Below, piece by piece: positions 58,814-64,000 of a stretch of DNA of 64,000 nt. Made by a program: the position numbers and the translations under genes. The DNA is from Streptomyces flavofungini (GTDB lineage: Bacteria > Actinomycetota > Actinomycetes > Streptomycetales > Streptomycetaceae): positions 8,528,001 through 8,592,000 of the forward strand of contig NZ_CP128846.1 in NCBI RefSeq assembly GCF_030388665.1, in the 5' to 3' direction. The number at the start of each line of letters is the position of its first letter. Positions within the stretch are counted from its first letter, which is position 1. The notes beneath the pieces were generated by a model. That model saw only the letters and a list, made by a program, of their open reading frames with translations, made no database searches and was not told where the DNA came from.

Positions 58814-60103
58814 TCAGCCGGGGCGGTGCGCGCGGGTGCGGTCGGACCAGTTCACGACGAGCGGTACGAACTGGCCGGTGACGAGCAGGAGGGCGCCGAC
58901 GACGAGCCAGCCCGGCTCGCCCCAGCCGAGGCAGAGCAGGCCGAGGAGCGGCGGTCCGATCGCGTTGGACAGGCCCTGGCCGATGGCGAAGAGACCGGAG
59001 TACTGGCCCTGTGCGTGCTCCGGGGCGAGGCCGAAGGACAGCTCGAACGAGGCGGCGGCGTGCCACAGTTCGCCCACGGTGTGGACGACCACGCCGAGCA
59101 CGATGACGACCACGGCGACCCATCCGGGCGCGCCGCCCGCGGCCGCGATGAGGGCCGTGGCGAGGAGGAACGCCACCCCCGCGCGGCGCGCCACCCGCCC
59201 GGCGGCCCTGTTGTTGTCGACGCCGCGGCTGACCCGCACCTGGAGGCAGACCACGAGGGCGGTGTTGACCGCCACGCTCGCGCCGACGAACCAGCGCGGC
59301 GCGTCGGTGTGCCCGATGATCCACAGCGGCAGGGCGAAGACCAGGATCTGGTTCTGGACGGTCATGACGGCGTCCAGGGCGGTGAGCGCCACGTACGGCT
59401 TGTCCTTGAGGGCGGGCCAGCGGCTGCCCTGCGCCGGGGCGGCCATCGGCGGCACGGACGGAACGCGCGAGGAGACGACCGCGGAGACGAGGAACGTGGC
59501 GGCGGTGCCGAGGACGAGGCCGACGTACGCGGTCCTGGTGTCCCACTGGACGGCGACGCCGGCCGCGAGGGCTCCGCAGCCGACGGCGATGTTGTTGAGG
59601 GCGCGCAGGTAGGAGCGGTAGCGGGTGGGGTTCGGGGCGCCCAGGGTGCGGGTGAGCGGGCCGCGGGCGGCCGTACCGGCCGAGGTGGCGAGTTCGACCA
59701 GGCACAGCAGCGCGATCAGCGAGACGAAGGAGTGCACGAACACGAGGCCCGCCACGGCGAAGGCCTGCACGATGACCGCGAGCCGGAAGACCTCGCGCGG
59801 GCCGCGCCGGTCGGCGAGGCGGCCCACGGGGATGCCGGCGGCGAGTCCGATCAGGGCGGCGGCGCCCAGGGCGAATCCGACCCGGGAGACCGGGATGCCC
59901 ACGGATCGGGTGAAGAACAGCGCGGCCCCGGCGATGAAGAGGCCCTTGCCGATCTGGTTGACGAACGTCGCGGCGGCGAAGACGCGTTTGGGGCCCGTCT
60001 CGGGTATGAGGCCGCGGGCCACGAGCCAGGCCGGTAACCCGCATCCGGCGCCCTTCGCGTCCGCTGGCCCGCTCCGCCGGTGCTGCTGCCTACTGGTGTC
60101 CAA
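58814..60103 (-). CDS. MFS transporter (12 helices)
   Basis: A 429-residue transporter with about 12 hydrophobic segments and the loop GRLADRRGPREVF. A basic N-terminal extension (about 40 residues) precedes helix 1. Probably an exporter; substrate unknown. Start TTG 60103 has GGAAGGA seven bases upstream. It is transcribed alone; the double-HTH regulator upstream on the same strand ends about 90 bases away. Confidence 0.82.
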   Translation of the reverse strand: MDTSRQQHRRSGPADAKGAGCGLPAWLVARGLIPETGPKRVFAAATFVNQIGKGLFIAGAALFFTRSVGIPVSRVGFALGAAALIGLAAGIPVGRLADRRGPREVFRLAVIVQAFAVAGLVFVHSFVSLIALLCLVELATSAGTAARGPLTRTLGAPNPTRYRSYLRALNNIAVGCGALAAGVAVQWDTRTAYVGLVLGTAATFLVSAVVSSRVPSVPPMAAPAQGSRWPALKDKPYVALTALDAVMTVQNQILVFALPLWIIGHTDAPRWFVGASVAVNTALVVCLQVRVSRGVDNNRAAGRVARRAGVAFLLATALIAAAGGAPGWVAVVVIVLGVVVHTVGELWHAAASFELSFGLAPEHAQGQYSGLFAIGQGLSNAIGPPLLGLLCLGWGEPGWLVVGALLLVTGQFVPLVVNWSDRTRAHRPG

Positions 60104-60170
60104 CTGGCTGTCCTTCCGGACTGGTTGACGGCGTGTGACGCGAGGGCGGCGGCCTGAGCGGGCCTGCGGC

Positions 60171-60221
60171 TCAGGTGGGGGAACGCCCTCGGAGGATCAG
60201 GTGGGGGACACGCCCTCGGAG
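60171..60221. repeat. 26-bp imperfect direct repeat at the regulator's end
   Basis: TCAGGTGGGGGA-(C)ACGCCCTCGGAG occurs at 60171-60194 and 60197-60221. The second copy holds the last codons and stop of the double-HTH gene, and the first a tandem copy of them. A further sign of recent slippage here. Confidence 0.75.
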
Positions 60222-60634
60222 TACTGGGCGTAGAGGGCGGCCTGGGTGCGGTGGGTGGCGCCGATCTTCAGGTAGATGCTGCTGAGGTGGTTCTTCACGG
60301 TCTTCTCGGAGATGCCGAGTTCCCGGGCGATGAGCCGGTTGCTCAACCCCAGGGCCAGCAGGTGGAGTACGCCCCGCTCGCGTGCGGTGAGGGCGGGACC
60401 GGCGGACGGGACCACTTCTCGCGGGCCGATCAGGCCGACCTGTCTGGCGTAGAGGGCGGCCTGGGTGCGGTCGGTGGCGCCGATCTTCAGGTAGATGCTG
60501 CTGAGGTGGTTCTTCGCCGTCTTCTCGGAGATGTCGAGCTCTCGGGCGATGAGCCGGTTGCTCAACCCCAGGGCCAGCAGGCGGAGTACGTCCAGCTCCC
60601 GGCAGGTCAGCTTCGCGGGCCGTGCCTCTTCCAC
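60197..60634 (-). CDS. Regulator with two tandem LuxR-type HTH domains
   Basis: A 145-residue protein made almost only of two LuxR HTH domains: first [19 protein letters not shown], then [19 protein letters not shown]; after a 12-residue linker second [19 protein letters not shown] and [19 protein letters not shown]. The domains are nearly identical and arise from a 219-bp duplication (143 bp at about 95% identity). There is no receiver or ligand domain. GTG 60634 has GGAAGAGG upstream; a TTG at 60682 would add 16 residues. It probably binds as a compact pair and may recognise the 31-bp repeats upstream. It likely controls the EPSP-synthase-like genes beside it. Confidence 0.85.
   Translation of the reverse strand: MEEARPAKLTCRELDVLRLLALGLSNRLIARELDISEKTAKNHLSSIYLKIGATDRTQAALYARQVGLIGPREVVPSAGPALTARERGVLHLLALGLSNRLIARELGISEKTVKNHLSSIYLKIGATHRTQAALYAQYSEGVSPT
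60228..60370. repeat. 143-bp duplicated segment, copy 1
   Basis: Encodes the second HTH of the regulator. It differs from copy 2 (60447-60589) at seven positions by my count and is offset by 219 bp. Confidence 0.9.
60447..60589. repeat. 143-bp duplicated segment, copy 2
   Basis: Encodes the first HTH. Same length as copy 1, no indels. About 95% identity shows the duplication is recent or kept alike by gene conversion. Confidence 0.9.
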
Positions 60635-60798
60635 GTCTTGCCTCTTCCTTTCTTCTCCCGTGGGCACAAGAAAGAACGTCAAAGGGCGTCCGTGTGATCA
60701 CGCCAGATCGTTCGTGGGTGAAAATGAGAACGCCGCAAAGGGGGTGGAGGCGCGACGGGAAGCAGCGCGCAGCTGGCCGGCGATGGCGTCCTTCTCTA

Positions 60799-60830
60799 CG
60801 CTTGAGGCGTGGACGGAAAGTGCTCAAGCG
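60799..60830. promoter_or_regulatory. CGCTTGAG-N16-CTCAAGCG inverted repeat
   Basis: Perfect eight-base arms spaced by 16 bases, 165 bases before the double-HTH start. Probable operator or long-stem leader; resembles HspR-type half-sites (CTTGAG) but with a much longer spacer. Confidence 0.45.
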
Positions 60831-60933
60831 CGGCCTAAAAGCTACACGCTTGTGCGGGCAATTGGCTAGGGCTTTTCGGTTGAATCTTGGATTTCTCGCG
60901 CTTGTCGTGTGCGACTGTCGTGCGAGAGTGCTT

Positions 60934-61057
60934 ACGGAATTACGGGGTCCGTCCATAAGCGTCGACGGAATTCTGGGGTCCGTCCAAATGCATCGACAGA
61001 ATTCTGGGATGCGTCCAAGGCTTTCGACGGAATTCAAGGGTCTGTCGAAAGCCGCAC
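60934..61057. repeat. 31-bp tandem repeat array, four units
   Basis: Units start at 60934, 60965, 60996 and 61027, exactly 31 bp apart. The core is ACGGAATTC-x-GGGGTCCGTCCA with a variable end -TCG. Thirty-one bp is about three helix turns, so repeated proteins would sit on one face. Because 31 is not a multiple of three, it cannot be a protein repeat. Confidence 0.85.
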
Positions 61058-61203
61058 ACGGCTCCTGCGGCCGCACACGCGACTGGGCGCGCGGGCGTGA
61101 TCTCCAGCCCGCGCGCCGCCTCCGCCGCCTCCGCCGACGGCCCCGGCCGGTGCCCCTGCCTCCTCTTCCTCGCCCCCTCTTCCCTTTCTGTGACTTCTGC
61201 CCC

Positions 61204-62553
61204 CTATCTCTCGTCCGCCCCTTCTTTCTCCGTGGCCTCAACGGCAGTTGCTCGTACTCCTGCCTTCGCGAACTCCTCCAGGAAGGTAGGAAAGGATAGC
61301 CGGACGTCCTCGAAGCCGGAGAGCCGGTTCGCGGACCGCATCCGCAGGCCGGCCACGAACAGGGACATGAAGATGCGGTGGTCGCCCCAGCTGGACAGCG
61401 TCACCCCGCCGGGGTACGTCAGCGCGCCACGGACCTCGAAGCCGTCGCAGATCCCGTCGTCGTACAGGACCTCGATGTCCACGCCCGCGCGCGTCAGTTC
61501 GGCGGCCATGGCCTCGATGCGTGGCGCCTTGTGGAAGCGGGTGAGGCGGCCACCGGTCACCCGCAGGCTGCCCCGCACGTACGCCCCGAGTGCGGCGAGC
61601 GTGGGCACGATGTTCGGGCAGTCCCGCGCGTCCACCTCGAAGTCGCCGCACAGGCTGCCCGGCGGGTTGTCGACGGTCAGCGAGGAGGTGGCCCGGTCGA
61701 GGGCGAGCCCCACCCCGAGCCGCTCCAGGATCGGGACGATCGCGAACTCGCCCTGCATGCTGTCGCCGTACATGCCGGTCAGGACGGTACGGCCCGGGAA
61801 GAGCGCGGCGGCGGCCAGCAGGTACGAGGCCGAGGTGTAGTCCTCGTGCGTGGTGACGTCCTGGGCCTGGTAGGCGGAGGGCTCCACCTGGTAGTGGCGC
61901 AGGTCCTCCGACGCGAAGACCTTGATGCCGGCGTCGGTCATGCTCGCCAGCGTCTGCCGGATGTAGGACGGGGAGTAGACCTCACCCGTCACCTCGATCT
62001 CCACCGGCCCCTCGGCCAGCGGCGCCGCGAACAGGAGGGCGGTCACGAACTGCGAGCTGATGTCACCCGGCAGCCGGCACGTGCCGCCCTTCAGGCCGCG
62101 TCCCCAGTTGACGACCGGGGCCTTGTCCTCGCTCACGATCGACTCGATGTCCGCGCCGAGTTCGCGCAGCGCCCGCAGCAGGGGCTCCATCACGCGGTTG
62201 CGCAGGGTCGCGTCGCCCGTCACCACGACCGGCGACGGCTGCACCGAGGCCAGCGCCGTCACGATGCGGAACACCAGCCCCGAGCCGCGGGACTGGATGA
62301 CGCGCCGGACGTGCGGCACCGACTGGCCGATGCCCTGGATCTCCAGGAATCCGTCGTGCTCGGTTATCTTCGCGCCGAAGGCGCGGCAGGCCTCCTTCAT
62401 GGTCTCCGTCTCGTCGCAACGGAGGTCGTTGAAAACCCGTGACGTGCCCTCGGCCAGTGTGCCGGTCAGAATCGCTCGTTGTGTCTCCGGTTTCGAAGAA
62501 GGGACGCGGAGCGTTCCGGAAAAGGAATCGACCGGATCAACCTGCAGCAGCAT
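61204..62553 (-). CDS. EPSP-synthase (AroA) paralogue with altered active site
   Basis: A 449-residue two-domain enolpyruvyl-transferase fold. Kept: SSK21PETQR26, RVMEPLLRALRELGAD, GDISSQFVTALLFAAPLA and SSWGDHR393IFM. Changed, by hand alignment with E. coli AroA: N94 to Gly (RGSGLVFR), catalytic D313 to Asn314 (DCPNIVP), K340/E341 to His341/Lys342, and PEP-binding K411 to Leu419 (DVRLSFP). It is therefore unlikely to make EPSP in the normal way. EPSP-synthase relatives in cyclohexanecarboxylate pathways of Streptomyces (ansatrienin, phoslactomycin) act without normal transfer, so a biosynthetic role is plausible. ATG 62553 has GGAGA upstream. Confidence 0.85.
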   Translation of the reverse strand: MLLQVDPVDSFSGTLRVPSSKPETQRAILTGTLAEGTSRVFNDLRCDETETMKEACRAFGAKITEHDGFLEIQGIGQSVPHVRRVIQSRGSGLVFRIVTALASVQPSPVVVTGDATLRNRVMEPLLRALRELGADIESIVSEDKAPVVNWGRGLKGGTCRLPGDISSQFVTALLFAAPLAEGPVEIEVTGEVYSPSYIRQTLASMTDAGIKVFASEDLRHYQVEPSAYQAQDVTTHEDYTSASYLLAAAALFPGRTVLTGMYGDSMQGEFAIVPILERLGVGLALDRATSSLTVDNPPGSLCGDFEVDARDCPNIVPTLAALGAYVRGSLRVTGGRLTRFHKAPRIEAMAAELTRAGVDIEVLYDDGICDGFEVRGALTYPGGVTLSSWGDHRIFMSLFVAGLRMRSANRLSGFEDVRLSFPTFLEEFAKAGVRATAVEATEKEGADER

Positions 62554-62620
62554 CCTTGTATCTCCCGTTTCCCATCATTCGCCGTCCGGTACCCGTGGTG
62601 ATCTGAATGGTGTGTCCCGC

Positions 62621-63127
62621 TCAGGCCAGGAACCGGAAGGACCTGTCGTAATAGACCATGGGGGTCCCCGCGCCCTCGCCGAGACGCACGCCCGACACCC
62701 GGCCGACCAGGATCATGTGGTCCCCGGCCGGATGCCGGGCGTGCGCATCGCAGTCCAGCTCGACGAGCGCGCCCGCCACGGTCGGCAGTCCGCCGGGCGT
62801 GCGGGACAGGCCGTCGGCCGCGAACTTGTCGCCGCCTTTGGTCGCGAACCGCTCGGCCAGCGGCCGGTGTTCGGGGCCGAGCACGCTCACCGCGAAGTGC
62901 CCGCAGGAGGCGAACGCCGAGAAGGAGTGCGCCGAATTCGCCAGACAGACCAGGACCAGCGGCGGACGCAGCGACACCGAACAGAACGAACTCGCGGTGA
63001 AGCCGCGCGGCACCCCGCCTTCGCCCACGGTCGTGACCACCACGACCCCGGTCGCGAACCGGGCCATCGCGGCCCGGAAGTCCTCCGAGCCCGCCCGTCG
63101 AATTGTCTCTGTCTCCTGTTGTGCCAC
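62621..63127 (-). CDS. Flavin reductase (HpaC/ActVB type)
   Basis: A 168-residue flavin reductase domain protein: FRAAMARFATGVVVVTTVGEGG, GFTASSFCSVSLRPPLVLVCL and GDHMILVGRVSGVRLGEG are conserved blocks. It should supply reduced FMN or FAD to a two-component monooxygenase, probably in the same cluster beyond the window. GTG 63127 has AGGTGG about ten bases upstream. It is followed 67 bases later by the EPSP-synthase-like gene on the same strand, so the two may be one operon. Confidence 0.88.
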   Translation of the reverse strand: MAQQETETIRRAGSEDFRAAMARFATGVVVVTTVGEGGVPRGFTASSFCSVSLRPPLVLVCLANSAHSFSAFASCGHFAVSVLGPEHRPLAERFATKGGDKFAADGLSRTPGGLPTVAGALVELDCDAHARHPAGDHMILVGRVSGVRLGEGAGTPMVYYDRSFRFLA

Positions 63128-63669
63128 GGCAGCACCACCACCTGTCCCGCGCAATTCGATCCGGTTTCGGAGCCCAACTGCAGGGCCGTTTCCCCGCTGC
63201 GCACGAAAGCGATTTCCGCAGCGCGAGTCAATGTCGTCCCACCGCTCGGCGCTTCGCTGTCGGGGCGGCAGTTCGTGAATGGCTTCCTGGCCCGCACGAC
63301 AGCCCAACTCCGGCGGCGGGGGCGCGACAAGAATTTTGTGTCCCGTACGAAGCACGGGCAATAGGTCCATCTGCCCATGGCGATTGCCGTGCACGGCAGT
63401 TCGGTCCCTCGCGGCGGCAACAGGCAGCAGGTGCCGCGTGTTCGCGTACCTCCTGGCGGAGTGGCGCTGGGACTTAGGTCCTATTCTGGCCAGGCCGGAC
63501 CCATGCCAGGCTGAGGCCGCGCGAACGACGCGCCGGGGGCCGTTCCCGGGATTCAGGTCCGGGTCCGGGTGCTTTCTCCGGTCCCGAAAGGCCCGCCGTC
63601 GCCGCACCTGTCAACCGGCCGTCCCGGCCGGGCACATTCACGCATCCTGTACACCGTGAGGACACATCC
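63128..63669. other. Divergent intergenic region, no gene seen
   Basis: 540 bases between the flavin reductase and the ATP-grasp gene. Several AT-rich pockets (for example AAGAATTTTGTG near 63331) fit promoters in both directions. Codon bias in the open frames does not support a gene. Confidence 0.45.
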
Positions 63670-64000
63670 ATGTCCGGCGCAATCCTGTTCTTGAACCGCT
63701 GGCCTTTGTACGAGGACGAACGGCGCTGGGAGAACCGCCTCGCCGCTCCCGAGGTCGTCCTCCCCCCGGAGGCCGACCGCGTCACGTACGTGTGCGACGA
63801 GGGCGGCCGCAGTGGAGTGCCCGCGGACGCCGAACGGGTCCACCTCGTCACGGACTTCGGCGACCTCGACGCCGTGCTCGGGGTCGTCGACGCCGTCGTC
63901 CGCGACGAAGGGCCGTTCGACCACGTCATCGGCTTCTCCGAGATGCTCCTCGACCTCGCGGCGACCCTGCGCGAGCGGTACGGCATCCAGGGCTTCAGCC
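63670..64000 (+). CDS. ATP-grasp ligase, N-terminal part (cut by the window edge)
   Basis: The first 110 codons of a gene that continues off the right end. The region VLPPEADRVTYVCDEGG, then GPFDHVIGFSEMLLDLAATLRERYGI matches the N-terminal domain of ATP-grasp carboxylate-amine ligases, which form amide bonds in peptides and natural products. Catalytic residues are outside the window. GTGAGGA precedes ATG 63670. It is divergent from the flavin reductase, suggesting both belong to one biosynthetic cluster. Confidence 0.75.
   Translation, partial: MSGAILFLNRWPLYEDERRWENRLAAPEVVLPPEADRVTYVCDEGGRSGVPADAERVHLVTDFGDLDAVLGVVDAVVRDEGPFDHVIGFSEMLLDLAATLRERYGIQGFS

Larger units (their letters stand above)
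60635..61203. other. 570-base noncoding, AT-richer region upstream of the double-HTH gene
   Basis: The base composition falls well below the genome average here and codon bias disappears in all frames, so no gene is supported, although an open frame runs through on the minus strand. It holds an inverted repeat (60799-60830) and a 31-bp tandem array (60934-61057), and is the best candidate for control sequence of this locus. The minus-strand EPSP-synthase-like gene ends at 61204, and no terminator hairpin was found. Confidence 0.6.

Noticed and set aside
60635..60682. TTG start at 60682 for the double-HTH regulator
   Set aside because: The GTG at 60634 has a GGAAGAGG ribosome site and begins just before the HTH; the added residues show no coding bias. 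Kept only as an alternative.
60934..61057. CRISPR array
   Set aside because: Units are directly adjacent with no spacers of independent sequence, only four in number, and no cas genes are present.
60171..61241. Long minus-strand frame across the 31-bp repeats
   Set aside because: Codon bias is lost across 60635-61203 and the repeat period is not a multiple of three. The part over the double-HTH gene is in a shadow frame.
1..64000. Prophage, integrative element or insertion sequence
   Set aside because: No integrase, transposase, phage structural genes, tRNA-end repeats or flanking attachment sites were seen.

Overview
The window is about 73% GC, almost every gene shows the strong third-position GC bias of actinobacteria, and GTG and TTG starts are common. 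NsdA-type regulators, many secreted proteins, a type I terpene cyclase and LAL-type LuxR regulators point to a Streptomyces chromosome, probably an arm or sub-arm rather than the core: no ribosomal, tRNA or central-metabolism genes are present. The species cannot be named from this sequence.

Layout. 0-7.7 kb holds secreted or unlinked genes: an amidase cut by the left edge, a penicillin-binding-protein-like serine hydrolase, a pentapeptide-repeat protein, a TolB-like propeller and a SUKH protein. 8.0-12.4 kb is a tightly coupled terpene operon: P450, FAD monooxygenase, terpene cyclase and a truncated threonyl-tRNA-synthetase-like protein. 12.5-17.8 kb is a run of minus-strand genes: SnoaL-like protein, DUF488 remnant, two secreted propellers, a WGR/propeller protein and an I36 protease inhibitor. 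18.0-28.5 kb is a carbohydrate locus: a ROK repressor divergent from an RbsA-type ABC importer, a sugar isomerase and a giant secreted ThuA/PQQ-dehydrogenase/PKD/CBM protein.

28.6-48.3 kb is a block of membrane, stress-like and carbohydrate genes: SulP, SHOCT, YihY, DUF2252, lipid kinase, DUF1269/DUF6325, GH63-like, GH13 and MFS, plus two LuxR-type regulators. Its promoter regions repeatedly carry one inverted repeat, TCACC-N7-GGTGA, which I read as the operator of a local regulon. 48.3-54.9 kb carries an RDD protein, a protein built of nine-residue repeats, a phosphotransferase with two very strong hairpins behind it, an NsdA-like regulator and a PAS/PP2C phosphatase. 55.0-60.1 kb is an ABC exporter/two-component operon and an MFS exporter.

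60.2-64.0 kb looks like the edge of a biosynthetic cluster that continues past the right end. It has a LuxR regulator whose DNA-binding domain has recently been duplicated, a 31-bp tandem repeat array, a divergent EPSP-synthase paralogue lacking several catalytic residues, a flavin reductase and the start of an ATP-grasp ligase.

Main points for a second look: the TCACC-N7-GGTGA regulon, the aminoacyl-tRNA-synthetase-like gene inside the terpene operon, the double-HTH regulator next to 31-bp repeats, and the EPSP-synthase paralogue. All assignments are by reading motifs; no searches were run.
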